Assembly (NCBI GenBank): GCA_913057945.1
Contig: CAJXOF010000018.1
Location: forward strand, 1-58,731
Source: an uncultured Hyphomonadaceae bacterium
GTDB lineage: Bacteria; Pseudomonadota; Alphaproteobacteria; Caulobacterales; Hyphomonadaceae
Direction of reading: 5' to 3'
Length of the DNA: 58,731 nucleotides
Below, piece after piece: positions 17,643-25,968 of this stretch. Position 1 is the stretch's first letter; the number at the start of each line of letters is the position of its first letter. The notes beneath the pieces were generated by a model. That model had not been told where the DNA came from, did no database searches, and was given only the letters and a program-made list of their open reading frames with translations. The translations under genes were made by a program, and so were the position numbers.

Positions 17643-18158
17643 GTGTCGAAAGACAAACTTGGAACCAAACAGGTCTGCCCGTCCTGCGAGGCACGCTTCT
17701 ACGACCTCAACAAACGCCCCTGTGCCTGCCCGAAATGCGGCGAGGAGTTTGACCCCGAAGACGAAGTCATCCGCACCACTATCACCAAGGTAAAAGCCAA
17801 GGCCGCCAAGGCTGCGGTGAAGACCGAGGACGATGATGAGGATGATGAGGACGAAGACGACACCGCCGCCCGCAGCAATGATGATGGCGATGACGACGAG
17901 GACGATGAAGCCGACGAAGAAACGGCCAAGGAACTTGGCGGCGACGAAGAGGAAGTGATCCTCGAAGGCGCATCCGAAGAGGACGAGGACGGCGACACGC
18001 CTGCCAAGGTGCCAGCCGGTTTCAACGAAGAGGGTGTCGACGATGATGATGACGACGTCCTGCTCGACGATGACGACGATACCGACTTCGAAATTGACGC
18101 CGATGACGATGACGATAACGACGATCTGCCTCTCGATGACGAGGAAGATGAAAAATAG
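17643..18158 (+). CDS. FYDLN acidic protein (TIGR02300 family)
   Basis: A 171-residue protein. The N-terminus has a four-cysteine zinc-ribbon-like motif, VCPSCEARFYDLN then CPKCGEEF, which names the family. From about residue 60 on it is almost entirely Asp and Glu with short interruptions, a low-complexity acidic tail. The GTG start is chosen because AAAGGAGG sits 9 nt upstream and the family begins there; the frame extends back to 17568. Function is unknown; the family is restricted to alphaproteobacteria and is regularly beside aroA and tRNA-Ala, as here. The antisense open frames over the tail are by-products of the GAT/GAC/GAA codons. Confidence 0.9.
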   Translation: MSKDKLGTKQVCPSCEARFYDLNKRPCACPKCGEEFDPEDEVIRTTITKVKAKAAKAAVKTEDDDEDDEDEDDTAARSNDDGDDDEDDEADEETAKELGGDEEEVILEGASEEDEDGDTPAKVPAGFNEEGVDDDDDDVLLDDDDDTDFEIDADDDDDNDDLPLDDEEDEK

Positions 18159-18204
18159 ACTTGAATCACGGAAGCGGCGGATGTAACTGCGTCGCTTCCG
18201 GTTC

Positions 18205-18284
<80 letters not shown>

Positions 18285-18504
18285 CTTCGCCGCCCGATCC
18301 GGGCCCCGCGAAGGCCCATATTTCCTGAACCTCGCATGAATATTCAGGCCCTGACGCCGCACACTATCGTGATGCCGTGCCTCCAAGATGCCCCAATCCG
18401 GTCCTTGAACGGGAACCTTTATCCCCCATTTTTATTAGGAACAGTGGAACAGATCGTTCCGTAGTTCGGCATGTCTGTCTCTTGTGACGGAAAGGATTGG
18501 AACG

Positions 18505-18744
18505 ATGACAACAGACCTGAAAACGAACCCGTTTGAAAGCGATGCCTTCGTGTACATCCGCCATCTTGATGCCGGAGAGCTTTCGGGACTTCTTCCCGCG
18601 AATGCGATCGACCAGATCGACGAACCAGAGGATTTGTTCGTCGTGGCATCGGCCGACGGAGTCCACCTGGCTGTGGTTCAGGGGCGCGAAGCCGCCTTTG
18701 CCGCTGCCCGGTCGCACGACCTCAAACCGCTGAGTGTGCACTAG
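18505..18744 (+). CDS. DUF1150 family protein
   Basis: A 79-residue protein starting MTTDLKTNPFESDAFVYIRH. The pattern YIRHLDAGEL, then a short acidic loop, LFVVASADGVHLAVV and AAFAAARSHDLKPLSVH matches the small alphaproteobacterial DUF1150 family, usually found near hsp20-type genes. Function unknown. The ATG has GGAAAGGA upstream; a GTG 21 bp further up is less likely. It is 225 bp after tRNA-Ala with nothing else recognisable in the gap, and 28 bp before the hairpin that precedes the beta-helix gene. Confidence 0.85.
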   Translation: MTTDLKTNPFESDAFVYIRHLDAGELSGLLPANAIDQIDEPEDLFVVASADGVHLAVVQGREAAFAAARSHDLKPLSVH

Positions 18745-18772
18745 GACGCATTCCAAACTAATTCTTGCCTTT

Positions 18773-18815
18773 CCCTCCCCTTGGTATGAAATTCTTTCAT
18801 CAACCAAGGGGAGGG
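18773..18815 (+). promoter_or_regulatory. Long hairpin burying the Shine-Dalgarno of the beta-helix lipoprotein gene
   Basis: A perfect 13-bp inverted repeat, CCCTCCCCTTGGT (18773-18785) and ACCAAGGGGAGGG (18803-18815), encloses a second repeat ATGAAA-TTC-TTTCAT (18786-18800). Together they can form a stem of 19 pairs with a 2-nt bulge and 3-nt loop. The right arm is the ribosome-binding site (AAGGGGAGGG) for the ATG at 18823, so the folded RNA would block initiation. It might instead terminate transcription from DUF1150, but the downstream T run is only three long. Confidence 0.65.
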
Positions 18816-18822
18816 TTTGATT

Positions 18823-20067
18823 ATGAAGTGGACCATTCTGGGCTCCGCCTGTCTGAGCATGGCCATTCTGGCCTCCTGTGGCCAACCGGCCTCGACGGAT
18901 GCGGCGGCCGGACCTGACATCGGCGGGCTTGTCTCGACCGAAGGCGACTTCGCCACCAACCTCCAGACCGCCCTGATCGAAGCCGAACCCGGCAGCACGG
19001 TCCAGCTCCCCGAAGGTCATTTCCACCTGGAGACAGGTTTGTCGCTTGATGTCCACGGCGTGACGTTGATGGGCGCGGGCGAGGACAAGACCATTCTGGA
19101 TTTTGCCGGACAGACCGGCGCGGGCGAAGGCCTGCTGGTGACCTCCGACGGTGTCACACTGACCGGCTTTGCCATCCGCGACACCAAGGGCGACGGGATC
19201 AAGTCCAAGGGGGCCGACCGGATCACCTATCGCGACCTGACCGTAGAATGGTCAGGCGACCCCGATGAGACCAATGGCGCCTATGGCGTGTATCCGGTCG
19301 AATCGCAGGATGTGCTCATCGACAACGTCACCGTGCGCGGCGCCTCCGATGCAGGCATCTATGTCGGCCAGTCCAACAATATCATCGTCCGCAACTCTCT
19401 CGCGGAGTTCAATGTCGCCGGCATCGAGATCGAAAATTCGATGCATGCTGACGTCTATGGTAACACGGCCCGCTACAATACCGGCGGCATCCTCGTCTTC
19501 GACCTGCCGGACCTGCCGCAGACAGGTGGGCATTCGACCCGCATCTTCGACAATGAAATCGTGGACAACAATACGCGCAATTTTGCTCCCGCCGGCAATA
19601 TCGTGGCCGGTGTGCCGTCCGGGACCGGCGTGATCATCATGGCGAACCGCAACGTGCATGTGTTCTCCAACACATTCTCCAACAACCGGTCTGCGCATGT
19701 CCTCCTGACCGCCTATCCCGAGCCGTTCAGCGACGAAGCCTACAATCCGATCCCACGCGATGTCGTGTTGAGCGGCAATTCCTATTCGGGGGGCGGCGAT
19801 GATGCGCAGGGCATGCTGCAACCCATCGCCGCCGCTATCGGCGGACAGCTTCCGGCCATCGTCGCCGACGGTGTCGCCACCTGGGAAACGGGCAGTGTTC
19901 CGACCACCAATATTTCCGTTCAGGAAGACGGGTCCGTCGGCTTCCTTGACCTCGGCATCGGCAAGTACCCTCTCGACCCGGCCAGCATCGCACCGTCGAA
20001 GCAGCGCCCAACAGCCATGCCGGTCGAACAGCCGGCAGCAGTCGTTCTGCCCCAGGACGAAGGCTAG
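18823..20067 (+). CDS. Parallel beta-helix repeat lipoprotein (TIGR03805-like)
   Basis: A 414-residue exported protein. The signal peptide ends in the lipobox LASC, lipidated Cys19. Residues 60-330 consist of repeated short beta turns with Asn/Gly ladders (for example GVTLMGAGEDKTILDF, GIYVGQSNNIIVRN, GIEIENSMHADVYGN, NVHVFSNTFSNN), the form of a right-handed parallel beta-helix as in carbohydrate-acting proteins. The family is known to occur in a pair with the protein encoded immediately downstream; no function is established. ATG at 18823 lies 7 nt after a GGGGAGGG site that is enclosed in a strong hairpin. The next gene starts 11 bp after the stop. Confidence 0.9.
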   Translation: MKWTILGSACLSMAILASCGQPASTDAAAGPDIGGLVSTEGDFATNLQTALIEAEPGSTVQLPEGHFHLETGLSLDVHGVTLMGAGEDKTILDFAGQTGAGEGLLVTSDGVTLTGFAIRDTKGDGIKSKGADRITYRDLTVEWSGDPDETNGAYGVYPVESQDVLIDNVTVRGASDAGIYVGQSNNIIVRNSLAEFNVAGIEIENSMHADVYGNTARYNTGGILVFDLPDLPQTGGHSTRIFDNEIVDNNTRNFAPAGNIVAGVPSGTGVIIMANRNVHVFSNTFSNNRSAHVLLTAYPEPFSDEAYNPIPRDVVLSGNSYSGGGDDAQGMLQPIAAAIGGQLPAIVADGVATWETGSVPTTNISVQEDGSVGFLDLGIGKYPLDPASIAPSKQRPTAMPVEQPAAVVLPQDEG

Positions 20068-20078
20068 CCACCTATCCG

Positions 20079-21131
20079 ATGATTGCGCGCTTTGTCCTTG
20101 CTGCCCTTCTGCTGGTATCTGCCTGCAGCGGTCGCACGGACGAAGCCGCAACCCCCTCGCTTGAGACGATCCTGAGTGGCACGCCTGCGCCGGCGCTGTC
20201 GGACTACGGATTGTTTGCCGATCAGGCCAGGGCGCAGCCCGCGAAAGGCGTCGTGGCTTACGACCTGGTCAATCCGCTGTTCTCCGATCATGCGATCAAG
20301 CACCGCTTTGTCTTTGTGCCCGGAGACCAGGAGGCGAAATATTCCGCGACCGACGTCTTCGATTTTCCTGTCGGCACGGTGCTGGTAAAGACGTTCTCTT
20401 TCGCGCCAGACATGCGCGCGCCCGAAACTGGCCAGTACAAGGTCGAGACGCGCCTGCTGATCCACAAGGAAGATGGTTGGGCCGCCTTTCCCTATGTCTG
20501 GAATGCCGCAGGCACCGAAGCGGTCTATGCACCGGCCGGGAAGCATGTCGATCTCGACATGATCGACCCCGCAGGCACCCCCCTGTCGATCCGCTATGCC
20601 GTCCCCAACAAGAACCAGTGCAAGACCTGTCACCAGAGCGGCGATGCCGTGCTGCCCATCGGACCAAAGGCGCGAAACCTGAATCATGAGGGTCCGGTCG
20701 GCATCAACCAGCTCGCGGACTGGCAGCGCCGGGGCATGATTGACGGCGTGCCCGCTCATCCGCCCATCGTTCCCGCCGTCTGGGACACCCGCCTTCCGGT
20801 CGAGTCCCGCGCCCGCGCCTATCTCGATATAAACTGCGCCCATTGCCATAAGGCAGACGGATCAGCCTCCAATTCCGGCCTCTGGCTCGGTTGGACCGAG
20901 TCCGATCCCGTGAAGATTGGCCTCGGCAAGCATCCGACCGCGGCCGGGCGCGGCTCAGGCGGGCGGATCATGGTCGTGGAACCGGGCCAGCCCGATCAGT
21001 CTATCCTGGTCTTCCGCATGGCCTCTGACGAGGCGGGCATCGCCATGCCGGAACTTGGCCGCAGCGTGATTGATGAAGACGGCCTGGCGCTTGTCCGGGA
21101 ATGGATCGGAAGCCTCGACGTGCAGGAGTAG
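20079..21131 (+). CDS. Diheme c-type cytochrome lipoprotein (HNE_0200/TIGR03806-like)
   Basis: A 350-residue exported protein with lipobox VSAC (Cys16). Two heme c attachment motifs are visible: CKTCH at residues 181-185 and CAHCH at 253-257. Between and before them lies a beta-rich domain (LVNPLFSDHAIKHRFVFVPG, VGTVLVKTFSF, WAAFPYVWN). From memory this matches the HNE_0200 family, which is adjacent or fused to the beta-helix family encoded just upstream, in species that carry both. The 11-bp spacing indicates an operon. It probably works as an outer-membrane or periplasmic redox partner; acceptor and substrate are unknown. Confidence 0.9.
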   Translation: MIARFVLAALLLVSACSGRTDEAATPSLETILSGTPAPALSDYGLFADQARAQPAKGVVAYDLVNPLFSDHAIKHRFVFVPGDQEAKYSATDVFDFPVGTVLVKTFSFAPDMRAPETGQYKVETRLLIHKEDGWAAFPYVWNAAGTEAVYAPAGKHVDLDMIDPAGTPLSIRYAVPNKNQCKTCHQSGDAVLPIGPKARNLNHEGPVGINQLADWQRRGMIDGVPAHPPIVPAVWDTRLPVESRARAYLDINCAHCHKADGSASNSGLWLGWTESDPVKIGLGKHPTAAGRGSGGRIMVVEPGQPDQSILVFRMASDEAGIAMPELGRSVIDEDGLALVREWIGSLDVQE

Positions 21132-21201
21132 TTCCAGCCTTGCCCTTGCCGGACCGCAGGCATAGGGTGCGCGCGTTTTGCACCCTTAAGAATGGCTCAT
21201 C

Positions 21202-22428
21202 ATGCCCGACACCCAGACCCCCAACTTGCCCGTGACCCTGGCTGACATCGAAGCGGCTGCCAGCCTGCTCGACGGCCAGATCGTTCGCACGCCGCTGAAC
21301 CTGTCCCGGACACTGTCGCAGATTACGGGCGCGGAAGTCTGGGTGAAGTTCGAAAACCAGCAATTCACCGCCGCCTTCAAGGAGCGCGGCGCGCTGAACA
21401 AGCTGTCGAAACTGACCGATGATGAGAAGCAACGCGGCGTGATTGCGGCCTCGGCCGGCAACCATTCGCAAGGCGTGGCCTATCATGCCCGCCGCCTCGG
21501 CATCCCGGCAACCATCGTGATGGCCAAGACCACGCCCTTCAGCAAGGTGGAGCATACACGCGGCCACGGCGCCCGCGTCCTGCTGGAAGGCATGATCTTC
21601 GACGAGGCCAAACAGCACGCCATGGAAGTGTGCGAGCGCGACAATCTCACCTTCATCCATCCTTTCGATGATCCGGACATCATTGCCGGTCAGGGCACGA
21701 TTGCGCTCGAAATGCTGGCGCAGAACCCGGATCTCGACACACTGGTCGTGCCGATTGGCGGCGGCGGCCTGATCAGCGGCATCGCGATCGCGGCCAAGGC
21801 ACTGAAGCCGGACATCAAGATCATCGGCGTCGAAGCCGCCATGTATCCCTGCATGTATGCCGCCCTGCGCGGGGAGACGCCCAAGACGGGCGGCGCCACG
21901 ATTGCCGAAGGCATCGCGGTAAAAGAAGCTGGCGAACTCACTCGCCAGATCTGCGCCGAATTGATTGATGAGATTGTCCTCGTCGAGGAAGAGCATCTCG
22001 AGCGTGCCATCACGCTTTATGTCGAGGTCGAGAAGACGATTGCCGAAGGCGCGGGCGCCGCCGGCCTCGCCGCTCTGCTGGCCCATCCGTCGCACTTCCA
22101 GGGCCGCAAGGTGGGCCTTGTCCTCTGCGGCGGCAACATCGATACGCGACTGCTCTCCTCAGTGCTGACGCGCGCACTGGTCCGCGAGCATCGTCTCGCC
22201 TCGATCCGTATCATTGGCGATGACCGGCCGGGCCTGCTTGCGCTTGTCTCAAAGATCATCGGCGACCAGGGCGCGAACATCATGGAAGTCGCGCACAATC
22301 GTATCGCACTGGATGTGCCGGCCAAGGGCGCCGAATTCGACATTCTCATCGAGACGCGCGATGCCCAGCACACCCAGGAAGTCATCGACGCCCTGGCGCT
22401 GGCCGGCTATCCGCCCCGCTCGCTCTGA
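21202..22428 (+). CDS. Threonine ammonia-lyase, short form with one ACT domain
   Basis: A 408-residue PLP enzyme. The PLP-lysine site reads QFTAAFKERGALNKL, the phosphate-binding glycine loop VPIGGGGLISG, and the C-terminal VGLVLCGGNID closes the catalytic domain. Residues 330-405 form one ACT regulatory domain (IRIIGDDRPGLLALVSKII, then GANIMEVAHNR). It deaminates threonine to 2-oxobutanoate, feeding isoleucine synthesis or catabolism; the single ACT domain is typical of the shorter tdcB/ilvA1 group. It follows the cytochrome gene by 70 bp, where a weak GGGTGC/GCACCC hairpin is seen. Confidence 0.92.
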   Translation: MPDTQTPNLPVTLADIEAAASLLDGQIVRTPLNLSRTLSQITGAEVWVKFENQQFTAAFKERGALNKLSKLTDDEKQRGVIAASAGNHSQGVAYHARRLGIPATIVMAKTTPFSKVEHTRGHGARVLLEGMIFDEAKQHAMEVCERDNLTFIHPFDDPDIIAGQGTIALEMLAQNPDLDTLVVPIGGGGLISGIAIAAKALKPDIKIIGVEAAMYPCMYAALRGETPKTGGATIAEGIAVKEAGELTRQICAELIDEIVLVEEEHLERAITLYVEVEKTIAEGAGAAGLAALLAHPSHFQGRKVGLVLCGGNIDTRLLSSVLTRALVREHRLASIRIIGDDRPGLLALVSKIIGDQGANIMEVAHNRIALDVPAKGAEFDILIETRDAQHTQEVIDALALAGYPPRSL

Positions 22429-22507
22429 CCATAACCAGTCGCCGAGGTGACTTGGCGGCGAGACCCACATAAACCAGACTGAACATCCCCGCTCACTGGA
22501 GAGTCAC

Positions 22508-23386
22508 ATGATCCGGACCATTACCGCAGCCATCGCCGCCAGCTTCCTGTTCGCTGCCTGCAGCAGCGGCACAGACACAGCCGACCTGGATGCCACCTTC
22601 GAGACCTACCTGCCCTGGGATTCCGAAAGCTCCAGCGTGGAGACGGGAATGGGCGGCCTCGAATATATTGTGCTGAAGGAAGGGCCTGATGGCGGCGCCA
22701 GCCCCGTGCCGACAGACATGGTGCGGGTCCATTATGAAGGCCGTACCGCGGCCGGCGACAAGTTCGACTCCTCCTATGATCGCGGCTCGCCCTCCATGTT
22801 CCGCCTCAATCAGGTCATCCCCGGCTGGACACAGGGCCTGCAGCAGATGACCGAGGGCGATGTCTATCTCTTCTACATTCCGAACGCCCTCGCCTATGGC
22901 AACCGCAATCGGGGCGACGTCATCAAGGCGGGGGATGATCTCGTTTTCCAGGTCGAACTCGTTGAAGTGATGGAGCCGAAATCGGCCGACACCGAGGCCT
23001 GGGACAAGTACACGCCGTGGAATTCCGACCTGCCGGAAGTGAAGACGACGGAGTCCGGCCTGCAATATGTCGTGCTGGACAGCGGCGATGAAGCAGGCGC
23101 AAGCCCGGCCAATGGCCAGATGGTCGCCGTCTATTATGAGGGCCGCCTCGCCGAGACCGGCGAAATGTTCGACAGTGCGTTCGAGCGCGGACAGCCGGAA
23201 ATGTTCCCGTCCGACCGACTGATCCCCGGCTGGGTCGAGGCGCTGGGCATGATGAAGCCGGGTGATCGCTGGCTGATGTATATTCCGTCCGACATCGCCT
23301 ATGGCGCGCAGGGCACGCCCGGTGGCCCCATTCCCCCAAATGCCGACCTCATGTTCGAAGTCGAGCTGCTTGATGTAATGAATTAG
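22508..23386 (+). CDS. Lipoprotein with two FKBP-type peptidyl-prolyl isomerase domains
   Basis: A 292-residue exported protein, signal peptide ending FAAC (Cys18). Two FKBP domains follow: residues about 50-155 (VRVHYEGRTAAGDKFDSSY, VIPGWTQGLQQM, LAYGNRNRGDVI) and 175-291 (VAVYYEGRLAETGEMFDSAF, LIPGWVEALGMM, IAYGAQGTPGGPIPPNADL). The second is canonical. The first lacks the IPPN loop before the last strand, having IKAGDD. Probably a folding helper in the cell envelope. Its stop overlaps the stop of the convergent caspase gene by three bases within TTAG. The preceding 79-bp gap holds a weak TCGCCG/CGGCGA hairpin. Confidence 0.92.
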   Translation: MIRTITAAIAASFLFAACSSGTDTADLDATFETYLPWDSESSSVETGMGGLEYIVLKEGPDGGASPVPTDMVRVHYEGRTAAGDKFDSSYDRGSPSMFRLNQVIPGWTQGLQQMTEGDVYLFYIPNALAYGNRNRGDVIKAGDDLVFQVELVEVMEPKSADTEAWDKYTPWNSDLPEVKTTESGLQYVVLDSGDEAGASPANGQMVAVYYEGRLAETGEMFDSAFERGQPEMFPSDRLIPGWVEALGMMKPGDRWLMYIPSDIAYGAQGTPGGPIPPNADLMFEVELLDVMN

Positions 23387-24984
23387 CGTTTTCGGTAGGG
23401 GTTTCGCGTTTTTCGTAGAGGCTCTACCGGCGCGACAATATCCGCTCGGAAGAAGATGGGGAGTTCCAGAGACGTCTGGAACCACGGTCTTTGCTGGCCA
23501 CCCGTTTCGTCGCGGACATCTTCCGAAACACGCCGCATCACAGCCTCAATGTCTATACGGTCTTCTGACAGTACATTGCGCGCGAACGCACCTGCGAAGC
23601 GTGACTCCGCCGCGCCATCGTCATGCTGTTCGCCCGGCGCGTCGGCATAGGCGATGACGACCTTGTCACGCCCAAAGCTCTCCGAAAATCCGGGTTCGAT
23701 GCCCTTTTGACCTCCGAGCCTGAACGGCCGTCCGCAATCGACCAGCACGATGATGGCCTGAGCCATGGCGGTCTCCAATTGTGTCACCAGATCGGCCAAC
23801 TTGATGGCCTCCTCCCGCACCCCGCTGGTGTCATAGGGAATCGGGCCGTCCGGGATCAGGTAATTCTCGCCCTCCAGCGAGGTGCCGTACCCGGCGAAAT
23901 AGACAAGCCCGACCGCAGCCGGGCCCGCAGCTCTCAAGCGATCCTGAAATCCGGCGACCGCATCCTGAAAGGCGCCCCGGTCAGAGTTGCGGACATGAAT
24001 GGTCTCGTAGCCGCTCGACAGCAGGCTGGTCGCCACCTTCTCCCCATCCGCCATCGTGTTGGGCAGGCGCAATCCGTCCGAGTCGCGATACTCGTTCGAG
24101 AAAACGAGCGCCTGCCGCAAGGCGGGCCGATCCTGCGAAGGCGCCCCGTCATCCCCCGGCAGGACCCAGGACCCAATCTTGATATCGGATGACCGCCGCT
24201 GAAGGCGGGAAAGGTTCATCGGCTCCTGCCGCTGCAGCGTTTTCTCGAGCACGTCGAGCCGGACCTGTTCAAACATGTCGCGCACGGTGGTCGCCGGTTC
24301 ATTGAGCCGCGTGCCAAGCGCGCCGGCATATGGCCCATTGCCATCATCAGTGCGGCCATCGCTGGCCGTTTCGCCCTCCCAGGTCGCAAAGGACAGGAAC
24401 ATGTTGCGTTCCCCTGCCCCACCCGCAGTCCGTCGAAGGCCCCGGAAAGACTCCCCGCCACCTAGCGTGCGCTGGGCTTCCGGCAGTTTCAAAACGTTTC
24501 GGCAGGCATCGATCGCCACCACGCTCGGTGCCTCAAGCGCGTCCAGTTTCTCCATCAGCCAGTCAAGCGAGACCGAATCGTCCCACAGCGCGTCATCCAG
24601 CACGTCGGCTTCTTCCACCGGGATCAGGTAATTGCCGCCTGTCTCTCGGGCCGCTCCATGGCCGGAATAGTAGAAGAACCCCAAAGCGTCCGGGCCGGCC
24701 GCCTGCAGCAAATTCACATAGTCCCGGATTATGCTCATCATGGACGAGCGATCCGCGTCGCGCACAATGTCGCCGCTCACCAGCTGGAACCCGCAATTCC
24801 GAATCCCGTCAGCCACGACAAGGGCATCATTGATGGGGTTCGCCAACGTTCCAATGCCGCTGGAATAGGCCGCATTCCCCATGATCAGGGCAATGCGCGG
24901 TGTCTCAGCAGCTTCCTGTGCCCGCCCCGGCCACGGCATTGCTGCCGCGCCCCCAAGAAGCATCATGTGACGACGTGAAATCAT
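23383..24984 (-). CDS. Tandem caspase-like protein, second domain degenerate
   Basis: A 533-residue exported protein. MISRRHMMLLGGAAAM looks like a Tat signal. Domain 1 (residues 28-250) is a peptidase C14 fold with FFYYSGHGA (His109) and VVAIDACRNV (Cys161), the catalytic pair, and NYLIPVEEAD between. Domain 2 (about 290-510) repeats the plan: NPINDA-like LRLPNTMADGEKVA, VYFAGYGTSLEGENYLIP and IIVLVDCGRPF. There the catalytic His is Tyr366 and Gly418 occupies the Cys place, so it is probably inactive. The ATG at 24984 has GAGGGTGAAG upstream; the frame runs on to 25179 without family features. Convergent with the FKBP gene. Role unknown. Confidence 0.88.
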   Translation of the reverse strand: MISRRHMMLLGGAAAMPWPGRAQEAAETPRIALIMGNAAYSSGIGTLANPINDALVVADGIRNCGFQLVSGDIVRDADRSSMMSIIRDYVNLLQAAGPDALGFFYYSGHGAARETGGNYLIPVEEADVLDDALWDDSVSLDWLMEKLDALEAPSVVAIDACRNVLKLPEAQRTLGGGESFRGLRRTAGGAGERNMFLSFATWEGETASDGRTDDGNGPYAGALGTRLNEPATTVRDMFEQVRLDVLEKTLQRQEPMNLSRLQRRSSDIKIGSWVLPGDDGAPSQDRPALRQALVFSNEYRDSDGLRLPNTMADGEKVATSLLSSGYETIHVRNSDRGAFQDAVAGFQDRLRAAGPAAVGLVYFAGYGTSLEGENYLIPDGPIPYDTSGVREEAIKLADLVTQLETAMAQAIIVLVDCGRPFRLGGQKGIEPGFSESFGRDKVVIAYADAPGEQHDDGAAESRFAGAFARNVLSEDRIDIEAVMRRVSEDVRDETGGQQRPWFQTSLELPIFFRADIVAPVEPLRKTRNPYRKR

Positions 24985-25120
24985 CTTCACCCTCTTTGGC
25001 GGCCAGTGCACTGATGTTGCCGATGCAAGTCGCCCCGTCAACGTCACACGCATTTTTGGGTTGCCTCCATCTGGGTCGGCTGACAGGAAGAGTCGGAATT
25101 TGATCAGGGGACCAGAGATA

Positions 25121-25909
25121 GTGACGATTACAGCAGACCAGCTTGCCCGAATTGCCCTCGACGCCGGAGCGCTCATCATGGAGATCTATGAGAGCGATTT
25201 CGATGTGGAGCGGAAGGGCGACGCCTCCCCTGTCACCGAAGCCGACCAGCGCGCTGAAATCCTTATCCTGACAGCCCTCGCCGAGGCCGAGCCTGACCTG
25301 CCGGTGATTGCCGAGGAATCCTTCAGTGAGGGCAATGTGCCGGAACATGGCGCCCGGTTCGCTCTGGTCGATCCGCTCGATGGCACAAAGGAATTCGTCA
25401 ACAAGAATGGCGAATTCACCGTCAACATTGCTATCATTGAACACGGACGCCCGGTCATGGGGGTCGTCTACGCCCCGGCCAAGGATCGGCTGTTCGTGGC
25501 CGAAAGTCACAATTCAGCCTGGCAGGCCAAGGTCGCGCCCGGAAAGCCGGTGCCCGGCACCCGCGCGCCGATCAAGATCCGGTCCGCGCCGGATGAGGGC
25601 CTGACCGCAGTTGCCTCGAAATCCCACCGCTCGGCCGAAACCAATGACTGGCTCGCAAAATTCGACGTCGCTGAGACGGTCGGCGCCGGATCGTCCTTGA
25701 AATTCTGCCTGATCGCGGCCGGCGAAGCCGACCTCTATCCTCGTATGGGCCGCACCATGGAATGGGACACCGCGGCCGGTCATGCCGTGGTAGAAGCTGC
25801 GGGTGGCCGCGTCCTGACCGAGGACGGCACGCCCCTGCTCTACGGCAAGACCGAGCGCGGCTATGACAATCCCCACTTCATCGTCTATGGCGACGTGACC
25901 CCCGCCTGA
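25121..25909 (+). CDS. cysQ: 3'(2'),5'-bisphosphate nucleotidase CysQ
   Basis: A 262-residue inositol-monophosphatase-superfamily enzyme that hydrolyses PAP to AMP, a by-product of sulfate assimilation. Metal-binding residues lie in VIAEESF, LVDPLDGTKEF (the family signature) and MEWDTAAGHAVVEAAGG. The GTG start is chosen for fit to the family N-terminus (TITADQLARIALDAG); a TTG at 25061 in frame is less likely. It is divergent from the caspase gene (136 bp gap) and lies 59 bp before glmM on the same strand. Confidence 0.9.
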   Translation: MTITADQLARIALDAGALIMEIYESDFDVERKGDASPVTEADQRAEILILTALAEAEPDLPVIAEESFSEGNVPEHGARFALVDPLDGTKEFVNKNGEFTVNIAIIEHGRPVMGVVYAPAKDRLFVAESHNSAWQAKVAPGKPVPGTRAPIKIRSAPDEGLTAVASKSHRSAETNDWLAKFDVAETVGAGSSLKFCLIAAGEADLYPRMGRTMEWDTAAGHAVVEAAGGRVLTEDGTPLLYGKTERGYDNPHFIVYGDVTPA

Positions 25910-25968
25910 GCCTCGATCTCGATTTTTCCCGATAAACCTGCCAAAATCGCGGGCAGAGGATTTAGAGC

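Noticed and set aside
21165..21185. GGGTGC/GCACCC hairpin before threonine deaminase as an attenuator
   Set aside because: The stem is six pairs with a 9-nt loop, no leader peptide and no T run; too weak to support.
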